Shown: positions 25,504 to 34,877, counted from the first letter of the stretch. The stretch is 64,000 nt of DNA from Versatilivorator sp963663845 (GCA_963663845.2 OY760650.2:1054001-1118000); one strand, 5' to 3'. Program-made: numbers and translations. The notes: generated by a model from the letters alone, not told the origin.

Positions 25504-25615
25504 GTTGGGGATCGGCGCGCGATGGTCCCGGAGGACGCTCCATGCGGATTGGATTGCCTTGACCGCTCAGCCATAATGGGTCCGGCGCCAGTCGCCGGCC
25601 CGGAGAGCCTCGCCC

Positions 25616-26215
25616 GTGAAAACCGGCACACCCAAAGACGCACCGGCCAAGTCCATCGAGACCGAAGTCAAGATCGAGTTGGCCGATCTCCTCAAGGTGC
25701 GTGACCGCCTCGTTCAACTCGGTTTCCGGATCCGAACGTCCCGGGCCTTCGAGGACAACTGGATTTTCGATCGCCCGGACCGGTCGCTGGCCCGGCGCCG
25801 CCAACTCCTGCGGGTACGATCCTTCGGAGACCGGGCCTGGATCACTCTCAAGACCCCTTCCCGGCGCTCCACCCGCTACAAGATACGACAGGAACTGGAA
25901 ACGGAACTCGGCGATGCCCAGGTCGTCCGGCAGCTCTTGAGGAGCCTCGGCTTCGAACCCTGCTTCCGATACCAGAAGTATCGCACCGTCCTCGAGCCCG
26001 GCGAGCCCTCCGGAAAGAAACTGACGGTGACCTTGGACGAAACCCCCATCGGCAACTTTCTGGAAATCGAGGGATCCGCCCGAGGCATACTGGCGGTGTC
26101 GGCCAAGCTCGGTTACAAGCCGGCCGACTTCATCCAGGACAGCTATTGGCAGCTCTTCCGCAAGCGGCGCCCCAGGTCGTCGGGGACCTCCATGATCTTC
26201 CGACGGAGAAGCTAG
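25616..26215 (+). CDS. CYTH domain protein (class IV adenylate cyclase/thiTPase type)
   Basis: The protein has 199 residues. The start is the GTG at 25616 with GGAGAG upstream. The diagnostic ETEVKIEL (ExExK) motif stands at residue 16. Following beta strands carry the alternating basic and acidic residues of the triphosphate tunnel (RRRQLLRVRSF, WITLKTP, RYKIRQELETEL, RYQKYRTVL, LDETPIGNFLEIEG). The family acts on triphosphorylated substrates such as ATP, thiamine triphosphate or inorganic triphosphate with divalent metal; which one cannot be told. The TAG stop is the first base triplet of the terminal repeat of a 251-bp mobile element, so the element supplies or preserves the stop codon. 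Confidence 0.88.
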   Translation: MKTGTPKDAPAKSIETEVKIELADLLKVRDRLVQLGFRIRTSRAFEDNWIFDRPDRSLARRRQLLRVRSFGDRAWITLKTPSRRSTRYKIRQELETELGDAQVVRQLLRSLGFEPCFRYQKYRTVLEPGEPSGKKLTVTLDETPIGNFLEIEGSARGILAVSAKLGYKPADFIQDSYWQLFRKRRPRSSGTSMIFRRRS

Positions 26216-26462
26216 CCCGCATTTCTCACCAGGCCGCTGGAGGCATTACAAGAAGTAGATGGTCTTCAGACCCTTGATTGGCTTCATGTCAAGGGCTTGC
26301 TGACTACAGACGGCGCTGGGCATGCCCTGGCTGGTTCTTTTCCCTCCAGCGCGCACATGCTCCCTCGACCGTAGAAACCGCTACGCTCTTCGGTCGCGAG
26401 CACGCGCTGGAGGGAAAATTCCTGCGCCAGGATCATGCCCCCTGGTGAGAAATGCGGGCTAA
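26212..26462 (+). mobile_element. 251-bp MITE-like element, copy 1
   Basis: It is bounded by CTAG (26212-26215) and CTAA (26459-26462). The perfect terminal inverted repeats begin TAGCCCGCATTTCTCACC. Inside, a second inverted repeat, TTTTCCCTCCAGCGCG with its complement CGCGCTGGAGGGAAAA, surrounds a nested CGACCG/CGGTCG stem. There is no transposase. The left end holds the stop of the CYTH gene and the right end the stop of the HAD gene on the other strand. An open frame on the minus strand is also seen in copy 2 but is broken in copy 3, so it is probably not a gene. Confidence 0.85.
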
Positions 26463-27304
26463 ACGCACTCCTGGAGAACAAACCGGCCGATGGCCCGGGC
26501 GACACCCAGATCGTTATTGGATGCCGTCTCGTAGAGCCCGCGATTCTTGAGCACCGCCACGCCGTTCGCCATCACCACGCCCACCCCGGCGTACTCCAGC
26601 ATCTCCAGGTCGCTGTGATTGTCTCCGATGGCCATGATTTCGGTTGACCGAATGCCGTGAGACCGCGCCAGGAAGTCCAGGGCCGAACGCTTGGAGCAAT
26701 CCTTGTTCAGTACATCGATGATCCCCAGGTCCTTTGCCCGGTAATAGGTCTTTGCGATTCTCACATGCTGCTCGAATCCGGCTTCCCTGAGCTGCCCTTC
26801 CACGGCTTCCATCACTCCGAGCGGACCGCTGAACATGATCTCGATCAGGTCACCGTCAATCTCGCTCTGCAGTGACTCGACTTGAACCGTCACCCCCGGA
26901 ACCTTGTTCAGATAGTGGTGCAACTGTCCGTTGGCCCGGGGTCTGGAACAGACCACCAGTTGCCCGGCGGCAGGCCTGTCCTTGTGCAGGACGGTGCAGT
27001 GGGCGTAACTGGAGGTGGCCGACAGGATGGCGGTCGCTACCTCGGGAGCCAGGAGCCACCGGGCCAGCCGCCGCGACCGGGTCGGGCACACGATCAGGGC
27101 TCCATTGTTGACGATGAGCGGCGACGACAAACCCAGGGCCTCGGCAACCCAGACGGCGGCGCCGTAGCGACGGCCGGTCACCAGAACCACCTCGACTCCC
27201 CGGTCCCGAGCCTGGCGAATCGCCGTCACGTTTCCCGGAGGCAGTTGGCCGGAACTATCCAGGATGGTGCCATCGATATCTGCAGCGATCCATCTAGGGT
27301 TCAT
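26459..27304 (-). CDS. HAD superfamily Cof-type phosphatase
   Basis: The protein has 281 residues. GGAGGCCCA directly precedes the ATG at 27304. The HAD motifs are present, with one change at the start: AADIDGTILDSSG has the nucleophile Asp and the second Asp two residues on; VLVTGRR is motif II; Lys lies in the NKDCSKRSAL segment; and IMAIGDNHSDLEMLEYAG is motif IV. The C2-type cap domain lies between motifs II and III, as in the Cof/YidA group. Such enzymes remove phosphate from sugar phosphates or flavin precursors in the cytoplasm. Its TAG stop lies in the terminal repeat of the mobile element (copy 1), so its last residues may have been set by the insertion. Confidence 0.9.
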   Translation of the reverse strand: MNPRWIAADIDGTILDSSGQLPPGNVTAIRQARDRGVEVVLVTGRRYGAAVWVAEALGLSSPLIVNNGALIVCPTRSRRLARWLLAPEVATAILSATSSYAHCTVLHKDRPAAGQLVVCSRPRANGQLHHYLNKVPGVTVQVESLQSEIDGDLIEIMFSGPLGVMEAVEGQLREAGFEQHVRIAKTYYRAKDLGIIDVLNKDCSKRSALDFLARSHGIRSTEIMAIGDNHSDLEMLEYAGVGVVMANGVAVLKNRGLYETASNNDLGVARAIGRFVLQECV

Positions 27305-27547
27305 TGGGCCTCCGCACCCGTCCAATGACCCAAAATCATACCATGAGGGCCTCGAGGCGGAATGCGGGCCGGCGGGGGTTGTAGAATCCGGATTTGCCAG
27401 CTAACCTCGGACTTCAATCCTGTGCCGGGTGGTATTGAGCAAGAGCCTCCCTCCCAGCCTGCCTTGTTTTCGGGTGTCCTGTTCAAGACACCAGGCATTC
27501 GGAGCGAAGCACAAGACACGATCCCATAGACCTCTGCGGCAGTCAAA

Positions 27548-28846
27548 ATGTTCCCGCCGAAAAGAGCTTGCCCGGCACAAGTGAAAAAACCAGGATACCC
27601 AACCGCTCGCTTCCTCCGTTCAAGCCCAACCGTTGTTCGATCTTCCTTGCGGTATTCCATCCTTTCCAGATTGCCTGTCGTCCAGCGGAACCACCCGGCG
27701 CTCTCTCTCCTGTTGGCCGCCGGCCTGTGGGTCTCCTCATGCTCGGTCCGGCCAGCGGCCGATCCCCAGGGCGCCCCGTCGCCTCTGGCCAGGATCGACG
27801 GCGTCGTGGGCCAAGCCATCGACAACGGCCGGATTCCCGGCGCGGTGGTGCTGGTGGGACAGGGCGGCCGCATCCTCTTCGAAAAGGCCTATGGCCATCG
27901 CTGCCTGCAACCCCGGCCGGAGCCGATGACCCTGGAAACCCGATTCGACCTGGCCTCCCTGACCAAGGTGGTGGCCACCGCGCCGGCCGTCCTGATCCTG
28001 GCTCAGGACGGAAGAGTCAGGTTGGAGGATCCGATATCCAAGTATCTTCCGGACTTCGGCGGGCGCGGAAAGGAGGCCATTACCGTGCGGCAGGTGCTGA
28101 CCCACTACTCCGGATTGGCTCCCTTTTTCCGTCCCGAGGCAAGAGGGACCGGAGCCGCTTTCGCAGTCATTGACAAGATCTGCGACTCCGAGCTGTCAGC
28201 CACGCCGGGAAGCCAATTCATCTACAGCGATCTCGGATTCATTCTTCTGGGCCGGTTGATCGAGGTCGTGAGCGGAGAACCCCTGGACCGGTTCGCTCAC
28301 ACCCGCGTCTTCGCCCCGCTCAAAATGGCTGAGACCGGATTCAGCCCTCCCCTCGGGGAACGCCACCCTATCGCTCCCACCGAAAAAGGGGATGACGGAA
28401 CTTTCCTGCGAGGTCGAGTGCATGATCCCCTGGCATCGGCGATGGGTGGCGTTGCCGGTCATGCAGGCCTCTTCTCCAACGCCCGCGACCTCTCCCGCTA
28501 CTGCCGGATGCTGCTGAACGAGGGATCGCTGGAGGGCGCCAAAGTGCTGCAGCCCCGGTGGGTCCGGCAGATGGCCTCCCCACAATCTCCGCCGGGCAAA
28601 CCCGACATCCGAGGGTTGGGGTGGGACATTCAGTCCCGCTATTCTTCGGCCAAGGGGGCGCATTTCTCGCCGCGCTCATTCGGACACACGGGCTTCACCG
28701 GAACTTCCCTGTGGCTGGACCCTGAAATCCGGGCCTATGTCATCCTTCTCACCAGCCGTCTCCACCCTGACGGCAGGGGCGACGTCCGAGCCCTGCGCAA
28801 GGAGATCGCAACCATCGTGGGCGAGGCGCTTTACCGTGCAAGATAA
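27548..28846 (+). CDS. Beta-lactamase-like serine hydrolase, probable lipoprotein
   Basis: The product has up to 432 residues. The class C beta-lactamase/esterase fold is shown by the SxxK motif in DLASLTKVV, the YxN-type motif YSDLGF and the HTG triad (SFGHTGFTG). It is therefore a serine hydrolase of the periplasm: an esterase, a D-amino-acid peptidase or a transpeptidase-like enzyme. A hydrophobic stretch ending in LWVSSC around residue 60 looks like a lipoprotein signal, so the real start may be a non-ATG codon downstream of 27548, giving about 385-400 residues. The GH30-like gene starts inside its last 11 bases, so the two are coupled. Confidence 0.85.
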   Translation: MFPPKRACPAQVKKPGYPTARFLRSSPTVVRSSLRYSILSRLPVVQRNHPALSLLLAAGLWVSSCSVRPAADPQGAPSPLARIDGVVGQAIDNGRIPGAVVLVGQGGRILFEKAYGHRCLQPRPEPMTLETRFDLASLTKVVATAPAVLILAQDGRVRLEDPISKYLPDFGGRGKEAITVRQVLTHYSGLAPFFRPEARGTGAAFAVIDKICDSELSATPGSQFIYSDLGFILLGRLIEVVSGEPLDRFAHTRVFAPLKMAETGFSPPLGERHPIAPTEKGDDGTFLRGRVHDPLASAMGGVAGHAGLFSNARDLSRYCRMLLNEGSLEGAKVLQPRWVRQMASPQSPPGKPDIRGLGWDIQSRYSSAKGAHFSPRSFGHTGFTGTSLWLDPEIRAYVILLTSRLHPDGRGDVRALRKEIATIVGEALYRAR

Positions 28847-30227
28847 GCCTTCTGCAGGCAGGCTCTTTCCAATTGCGGCTCTGGGACTGCTCCTTCTGGC
28901 ACTGGCGCCGGCTGCGCTCGGGCAACCCGAGCCCATCCTGATTCAACCCCAGATCCGGTTTCAGCGGGTGGACGGGTTTGGCGTCAGTGGTTCCAACGGC
29001 TGCGCCAAGGAAATCCACAATCTCCCCTCGGCGGAACGCCTCAGGCTCTTGGACCTGCTCTTCAGCCCCAAGGAAGCGGGCCTGAACATCCTGAGGAACG
29101 AAATCGGGTGGACCGGACAGCGAATCCCCGTTACCGCCCGCTTGAGACTGACCGGATTGACCTTTTCGTTCGGAGGCGACGAGAGAGAGAATGCTCAATT
29201 CTCGCTGCTTCGACAGGCCAGGAAGCGCCAGGATGTGCTGTTGAGCAGTTGTCTCTGGACTCCCCCGCCCGCCTGGAAGAGCAACCAGGCGCTGGACGGC
29301 TCGGGGTCCCTCCTGGCTCAACACTACCGGGACCTGGCTGAATACCTGGTGGGTTACGTCGAGTACTATGAGAAGCTGCGCGGCCAGCCCGTCCACGTGG
29401 TGAGCCTGCAGAACCGCCCCGACAACGGGAACCTTCCCGTGGGTTGCCGGTATGGGGCAAGCCAACTGAGGGATCTGGTCAAGAGGGTCGGAGAGAGGTT
29501 TCGGGAGAAAAAAATCCGGACCCGACTCATGGTTCCGGAGGCCGGCTGGAGAGAGACGCTACCCTTCCTGAAAACCCTGATGGACGATCGAGAGGTTCAG
29601 CCCTTGCTCTCCCATGTGGGAGTTCAATCTTCAGTGGAGCCGAACCCGGGGGCCGATGCCGTCGACCGACTGGCGCGACAGCACAATTTCAACCTGTGGC
29701 AGACTCAATTCACCTCTCCGGCCGGCAACAGCGATGAAATGGATGACGCGCTGGGCTTGGCCCAATCCCTGATTGCCGACCTGTTGCGGGGGTGTCGGGC
29801 CTGGCTCTACGGCTCCATATTCGCCACCGACGCTCAGCCGGGACGCCTGGGCTTGCTCGAAGGCGCCGGCGCCGGATTCCACGTTCCCAAGCGTTTCCGG
29901 GCCCTTGTCCAGTTCAGCCGGTTCATCCCCAGAGGCTCGGCTCGGGTATTCGCGACGGGAGGCGGCACACCGGTGGCGGCTTTCCGAAACCCGACCGAGC
30001 GCCAACTGGTTGTGGTCCTGGTCAATGCAAAGGAAGAAGCAGTCGACGAAGCCATCGAGGTCCGCGGATTCAGAGTGGAAGACATCGAGGTGTTCAGAAC
30101 CTCGGCGGACGAGAACAATCGGGCTGTCGAACCCGCTCCGGAAGCCGGGTCCAGGCTGCAACTCACCCTCGCTCCCAGGAGTATCAACACCTTGCGGGCG
30201 TCACTGAAACGGGTGTCTCCCGAGTAG
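28836..30227 (+). CDS. Exported GH30-like protein lacking both catalytic Glu residues
   Basis: The protein has 463 residues from the GTG at 28836, which overlaps the upstream gene by 11 bp. A signal peptide (GRLFPIAALGLLLLALAPAALG) leads into a TIM barrel like glycoside hydrolase family 30: VDGFGVSGSNGCAKEI, GLNILRNEIGW and a C-terminal beta domain. In GH30 the acid/base is the Glu of QNEP and the nucleophile a Glu in W-x-TE. Here the first reads QNRP (Arg 194) and the second WQTQ (Gln 291). Both motifs are otherwise well kept. The protein is thus unlikely to be a normal retaining glycosidase. It may bind polysaccharide, or use other residues. Confidence 0.8.
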   Translation: MQDKPSAGRLFPIAALGLLLLALAPAALGQPEPILIQPQIRFQRVDGFGVSGSNGCAKEIHNLPSAERLRLLDLLFSPKEAGLNILRNEIGWTGQRIPVTARLRLTGLTFSFGGDERENAQFSLLRQARKRQDVLLSSCLWTPPPAWKSNQALDGSGSLLAQHYRDLAEYLVGYVEYYEKLRGQPVHVVSLQNRPDNGNLPVGCRYGASQLRDLVKRVGERFREKKIRTRLMVPEAGWRETLPFLKTLMDDREVQPLLSHVGVQSSVEPNPGADAVDRLARQHNFNLWQTQFTSPAGNSDEMDDALGLAQSLIADLLRGCRAWLYGSIFATDAQPGRLGLLEGAGAGFHVPKRFRALVQFSRFIPRGSARVFATGGGTPVAAFRNPTERQLVVVLVNAKEEAVDEAIEVRGFRVEDIEVFRTSADENNRAVEPAPEAGSRLQLTLAPRSINTLRASLKRVSPE

Positions 30228-30343
30228 CGCCGGTGAACAGCTTGCCCCCGCCCGGCCGTGTGGATCATTTTATCCATTTCGGCAAACCCACGCTCGAATT
30301 CAATGACTTTGCCCGAAGCAACACCGGCCAGCCGTCTCCAGAA

Positions 30344-30383
30344 AAAATCCTGTGAATCCTGTACATCCTGTGCATCGATGTAA
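30344..30383. repeat. Single arm of the CCTGTGCATCGATG repeat
   Basis: AATCCTGTGAATCCTGTAC followed by ATCCTGTGCATCGATG matches the right arm of the inverted repeat at 10848-11000. No matching left arm is seen here. The surrounding gap 30228-30707 holds this arm and the second mobile element and no gene. Confidence 0.5.
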
Positions 30384-30427
30384 ATTGAAAATATGCCGGT
30401 ACTTGACTATGAGCCGGTTTCCATCCA

Positions 30428-30678
30428 CTAGCCCGCATTTCTCACCAGGCCGCTGGAGACATTACGAGAAGTAGATTACCTTCAGTGCCTTGATTGGCTC
30501 CATGTCAAGGGTTTGCTGACTACAGACGGCGCTGGGCATGCCCTAGCTGGTTCTTTTCCCTCCAGCGCGCACGTGCTCCCTCGACCGTAGAAACCGCTAC
30601 GCTCTTCGGTCGCGAGCACGCGCTGGAGGGAAAATTCCTGCGCCATGATCATGCCCCCTGGTGAGAAATGCGGGCTAG
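30428..30678 (+). mobile_element. 251-bp MITE-like element, copy 2
   Basis: It is exactly 251 bp, from CTAG (30428-30431) to CTAG (30675-30678), in the same orientation as copy 1, with a few scattered substitutions. Terminal and internal inverted repeats are both intact. It lies 30 bp beyond the proS stop codon and about 200 bp after the GH30-like gene, so no coding region is touched here. Confidence 0.85.
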
Positions 30679-30707
30679 TCGCAAGCGTTTGTTTCAGGTA
30701 TGCAGCC

Positions 30708-32423
30708 CTATGCGACCGTCGGGCAGCCGCCGGCCGACAGCCGACTTCGCGCTTGGGCAACCAGGTCGGCCAGGTCGACTTCCGTGATCGTTCCGGTGGC
30801 CCGTTCCACCCATTCCACCTTTCCCAGGGCCAGCTTGCGGCTGCCGAAATTGATCCGGTAGGGAATCCCCACCAGGTCGGCGTCCTTGAACTTGACGCCC
30901 GGACGCTCGTTCCGGTCGTCCAGCAGCACCTCGACTCCCAGGTCCTGCAAGCCGCGGTAGGCCTTCTCCGCCTCCTCTACCACGGCGCCGTCCTTGGCGT
31001 TGACCACGCAAATCAGGCAGTCGAAGGGGGCGATGGAAGGTGGCCAGACGATTCCGTCGTCGTCGTGGCCGCTTTCGATGGCGGCTGCCAGAATGCGTTC
31101 CACGCCGATCCCGTAGCTCCCCATGACAAGGGGAACCTCCCGGCCCTGTGAATTGAGAACGGTGGCTCCCATGCTCTCCGAGTACCGGGTTCCGAGCTTG
31201 AAAATGTGACCGACCTCCAGGGCCTTGTCGACATTGAGCGGGGAGCGGCATTGGGGGCACGCCTCTCCGGCCTGAACCACGCGCAGGTCGAAGTACTCGG
31301 CCTGGTAGTCCCGCCCGGGGGTCACGCCGGAGAGGTGAAAGCCGTTCCGGTTGGCCCCACAGGTCAGATTCCGTCTTCCCTGCAGGGCGTGGTCGGAAAG
31401 GATGCGCAGGCCCGCCACCTCCACCGGACCCAGGGAACCGGCGTCGGCGCCCGCCACCGCCGGAATTTCCTCCGGCAGGGCCGGACGGGCCTCGCCCCCC
31501 AGCACCCCATTCAGCTTGGCTTCGTTGAGCTGATGGTCGCCTCGAACCAGAACCAGCAGGGATTGGTGGCCCAACCGATAGATCAGGGACTTGATCTGGC
31601 GGGAAGCCGGCACTCCCAGAAACCGGGCAATGTCGTCAATGGTCTTCTGGCCGGGAGTGGCGACCGGTTGGGGGGTCTCGGGTCCCTCTTCATCCCGTAG
31701 CGACCCCAACTCCGAGGTCGCCTTTTCCAGATTGGCCGCGTAACCGCAGGCGCAGTAGACGACCCTGTCCTCGCCGGCATCGGTCAGCACCATGAATTCA
31801 TGGGACTGGCTTCCGCCCATCATGCCGCTGCTGGCCTCGACCACCCGATAGCGGAGCCCGCAGCGGTCGTAGATGCGGCAATAGAGGTCGTAGTGCTTTC
31901 GATAGCTCCGATCCAGCCCCTCCCGGTCGACATCGAAGGAGTAGGAGTCCTTCATGGTGAACTGACGCACGCGCAGCAAGCCCGACTTGGGCCGAGGCTC
32001 GTCCCGGAACTTGGTCTGTACCTGGTACCAGACCTGGGGAAGCTGGCGATAAGAGCGGAGCTCGTTGCGAGCGATGGATGCAAAGACCTCCTCGTGGGTC
32101 ATGCCCAGGCACAGGTCCCGGTCGGAGCGGTCCTTGAGACGAAACATGTTGGGCCCCATGCCGTCCCAACGGCCACTCTCCTGCCAGATCTCGGCCGGAT
32201 GCAGGGCCGGCAATGCAAATTCCTGGGCGCCCATGCGATCGAGCTCGTCCCTGATGATCCGGGTGATCCTGAGCATCACCCGCTGGGCCAGAGGCAGGTA
32301 GGAATAGATCCCCGAGGCCAGTTGCCGAATGTATCCCCCGCGCAGGAGCAGGATATGGCTCGGTACCTCGGCCTCGGCAGGGGCTTCTCTCAGCGTGGGG
32401 ATGAAGAGTTGACTCCAGCGCAT
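30708..32423 (-). CDS. proS: Prolyl-tRNA synthetase
   Basis: The protein has 571 residues, the normal bacterial (ProS type 1) length. GAGGAGTCGGA precedes the ATG at 32423; upstream in-frame codons lack family similarity. Class II motifs are seen: motif 1 in the LDRMGAQEFALPALHPAEIW area, motif 2 in QTKFRDEPRPKSGLLRVRQF and motif 3 in SYGIGVERILAA. An editing (INS) domain fills about residues 225-390, followed by the anticodon-binding domain at the C-terminus. It charges tRNA-Pro in the cytoplasm. It is divergent from glyA. A CACC-like short leader offers no sign of a T-box. Confidence 0.96.
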   Translation of the reverse strand: MRWSQLFIPTLREAPAEAEVPSHILLLRGGYIRQLASGIYSYLPLAQRVMLRITRIIRDELDRMGAQEFALPALHPAEIWQESGRWDGMGPNMFRLKDRSDRDLCLGMTHEEVFASIARNELRSYRQLPQVWYQVQTKFRDEPRPKSGLLRVRQFTMKDSYSFDVDREGLDRSYRKHYDLYCRIYDRCGLRYRVVEASSGMMGGSQSHEFMVLTDAGEDRVVYCACGYAANLEKATSELGSLRDEEGPETPQPVATPGQKTIDDIARFLGVPASRQIKSLIYRLGHQSLLVLVRGDHQLNEAKLNGVLGGEARPALPEEIPAVAGADAGSLGPVEVAGLRILSDHALQGRRNLTCGANRNGFHLSGVTPGRDYQAEYFDLRVVQAGEACPQCRSPLNVDKALEVGHIFKLGTRYSESMGATVLNSQGREVPLVMGSYGIGVERILAAAIESGHDDDGIVWPPSIAPFDCLICVVNAKDGAVVEEAEKAYRGLQDLGVEVLLDDRNERPGVKFKDADLVGIPYRINFGSRKLALGKVEWVERATGTITEVDLADLVAQARSRLSAGGCPTVA

Positions 32424-32794
32424 TCCGACTCCTCGACAGGAATATCCATCCGGTCGGACCGGCGGCGCCCCGAAGCCCTTGAGCGTCGAGGGCGTCTCGA
32501 GTCGCTCCCGTGGGGGACCCCTCGCCGCCCCGTTTCGGCCTGGACACGTTCCTCCGCCAGCCAGGGAAATGACGGCCGAGCTAGAAGATAGCATATTTGA
32601 CGGCAAAAGATTCGGAGCCGCCCCGAATTCCCGAAAACCCCCGCCAGCAGCGGAAAGAGAGCCAATCCCCTCCGATTATTGGTTTGTCAGCATCGGGATT
32701 GTTGGTTAAGATTTGAACTTTGAGAGGCTGGCCTGCCGGCGTTCTTCCCCGGGCCGGCCTTCGGGCAACCATCCAATTTCAGGGAGCAACCTCG

Positions 32795-34099
32795 GTGACC
32801 GTCAACCTCGAACTCGCGCGAAGCCTTGCACTGGTCGACCCGCAGGTTTCCGACGCCATCGACCGGGAAACTCGGCGCCAGGCCAACCAACTGGAACTCA
32901 TTGCCTCGGAGAATTTCGTGAGCGAGGCCGTCCTGGAGGCCACCGGCAGCGTGTTCACCAACAAGTATGCGGAGGGCTACCCCGGTCGCCGCTACTATGG
33001 GGGCTGCGAGTTTACCGACGTGGTGGAGACGCTGGCCATCGACAGGGCCAGGCAACTGTTCGGCGCCGAACATGCCAACGTGCAACCCCACTCGGGAACC
33101 CAGGCCAACGTAGCCGTGTACATGACGGTCTTGAAGCCCGGGGAGACCGTTCTCGGCATGGACCTGTCCCATGGGGGACACCTCACCCACGGCCACCCGC
33201 TGAACTTCTCCGGCAGGATGTATGACATCGTTCCTTACGGAGTCCGGAAAGACACGGAAACGATCGACTACGACGCCCTGGCTGAACTGGCCCTGCAGCA
33301 CCGGCCCAGGCTCATCGTGGCCGGAGCCAGCGCCTACCCCCGCCAAATCGACTTCGAGCGAATGGGTGAGATCGCTCGCGAAAGCGGCGCGCTGCTGATG
33401 GCGGACATGGCCCACACCGCCGGCCTGGTCGCCGTCGGCGAGCACCCCAGTCCGGTTCCCCACTGCGACTTCGTCACCACCACGACCCACAAGACCCTGC
33501 GGGGACCGCGCGGCGGCATGATCCTGTGCCGGCAGGCCCATGCCAGGAACCTGAACCGCCTGCTCTTCCCCGGAACTCAAGGCGGGCCCCTCGTTCACGT
33601 CGTGGCCGCCAAGGCCGTCTGCCTTCAGGAAGCCCTGCAACCCGGCTTCAGGCGCTACATCCGGCAGGTCAAGCGAAACGCGGCCGCGCTGGCCTCCAGC
33701 ATCCTGGAGAGCGGCTACCGCCTGGTGTCCGGGGGAACCGACACTCACCTGATCCTGGTCGATGTCTTTTCCAAGGGAATCACCGGCAAGCAGGCCGAAC
33801 TCGCCCTGGACCGGGCCGGAATCACCGTCAACAAGAACACGATCCCTTTCGATCCCCACCCCCCTCTGGTGACCAGCGGGATTCGATTGGGCACTCCCGC
33901 GCTCACTTCCCGGGGCATGGGCGAGCCCGAAATGCAACGCATCGGCCGGTGGATCGGAGAAGTGCTGGACCAGGTTGAGAATGTGGAGGTTCAGAAGACC
34001 ATCCGGGATCGAGTCAGATCTCTTTCGGAGCAATTCCCCCTCTACGCGTCCAGACTGGCTCCCACTGCCGTCGGAAGGCAGGTTGCAAGTGATCTTTGA
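32795..34099 (+). CDS. glyA: Serine hydroxymethyltransferase
   Basis: The protein has 434 residues. I chose the GTG at 32795, which has AGGGAG eight bases upstream and starts the protein as in other GlyA sequences; an ATG at 32720 would add an unrelated leader. Clear blocks are ELIASENFVSEAVLEATGS, NKYAEGYPGRRYYGGCEF, the PLP site TTTTHKTLRGPRGG (Lys near 232) and GTPALTSRGM. The enzyme makes glycine and methylene-tetrahydrofolate from serine. It overlaps the following metallo-hydrolase gene by 11 bp. No glycine-riboswitch-like structure is evident in the 371-bp gap to proS. Confidence 0.96.
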   Translation: MTVNLELARSLALVDPQVSDAIDRETRRQANQLELIASENFVSEAVLEATGSVFTNKYAEGYPGRRYYGGCEFTDVVETLAIDRARQLFGAEHANVQPHSGTQANVAVYMTVLKPGETVLGMDLSHGGHLTHGHPLNFSGRMYDIVPYGVRKDTETIDYDALAELALQHRPRLIVAGASAYPRQIDFERMGEIARESGALLMADMAHTAGLVAVGEHPSPVPHCDFVTTTTHKTLRGPRGGMILCRQAHARNLNRLLFPGTQGGPLVHVVAAKAVCLQEALQPGFRRYIRQVKRNAAALASSILESGYRLVSGGTDTHLILVDVFSKGITGKQAELALDRAGITVNKNTIPFDPHPPLVTSGIRLGTPALTSRGMGEPEMQRIGRWIGEVLDQVENVEVQKTIRDRVRSLSEQFPLYASRLAPTAVGRQVASDL

Positions 34100-34718
34100 A
34101 CAGGTGGCCGTGGGGCCCTTGCAGTGCAACTGCTACGTTCTGGGGTGTGAAGAAACCCGAGAGGCCCTGGTGATCGACCCCGGGGATGAGGTGGAGCTGA
34201 TTGTTCCTCTGATCGAGAAGCACGGCTTGAGCGTCAGGTATCTGCTCAGCACCCACGCTCACCTCGATCACGTGGGGGATCTGGAAGCGATGAAGGAACA
34301 GACTGGAGCCCAGGCCCTCTTGCACGAAAGAGACCTGGCCTTGTACCGTGACCTGCCCATGCAAGCCTCCTGGATGGGGATGTCGACGCCGCCCACTACC
34401 GAGATCGACGACTTTGTCCACCAGGGCGATCGGATCCCGTTCGGGCGGCACTCCGGCGAGGTGCTCTTCACACCGGGCCACACCCCCGGAAGCCTCTGCC
34501 TGCATCTCGCCGAGCAAGCAGGCCGGCTGTTCGCCGGAGATACCCTGTTTCAAATGGGCATCGGAAGGACCGATCTCTGGGGAGGCTCCTACAGAGACAT
34601 CATCGAGTCCATACGGACCCGCCTCCTGAGGCTGGACGACCATACCCTGGTCTACCCCGGCCACGGCCCCCCCACGACCATCGGGGAGGAAAAACGACAC
34701 AACCCGTTTCTGAAGTAG
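34089..34718 (+). CDS. MBL-fold metallo-hydrolase (YcbL/glyoxalase II-like)
   Basis: The protein has 209 residues. The GTG start at 34089, within the end of glyA, leads straight into the family N-terminus (FEQVAVGPLQCNCYVLGCEE). The metal site is complete: STHAHLDHVGD (HxHxDH), TPGHTPGSLC and LFAGDTLF, with the last His in VYPGHGPPTT. It resembles short glyoxalase II-like enzymes that hydrolyse thioesters or similar bonds. GGAAGGCAGG lies upstream. Coupling to glyA suggests housekeeping expression; the substrate remains unknown. The 159 bp after it hold no gene. Confidence 0.92.
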   Translation: MIFEQVAVGPLQCNCYVLGCEETREALVIDPGDEVELIVPLIEKHGLSVRYLLSTHAHLDHVGDLEAMKEQTGAQALLHERDLALYRDLPMQASWMGMSTPPTTEIDDFVHQGDRIPFGRHSGEVLFTPGHTPGSLCLHLAEQAGRLFAGDTLFQMGIGRTDLWGGSYRDIIESIRTRLLRLDDHTLVYPGHGPPTTIGEEKRHNPFLK

Positions 34719-34877
34719 ACTCGGTTGAGGTCGCCCCCGCCGTACCGTTCCAAAAGCAGGCGCCTGGCTCCCCTTACTCACCGTTGGCCGAAAATTCGAC
34801 CGCTATTCAAGCGCTCTTCGGAAGGTTTGCGGAGACGGACGGCCGCGCTCCGCAAGGATGGGAGATAAGAGGAAACT

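Noticed and set aside
26284..26505. Small open frame on the minus strand of the 251-bp element, also in copy 2
   Set aside because: Copy 3 has a stop codon after a few residues, the frame follows the conserved hairpin DNA, and no ribosome site is seen; likely not coding.
32424..32794. Possible riboswitch or T-box between proS and glyA
   Set aside because: No T-box, glycine-aptamer or terminator-like structure could be recognised.
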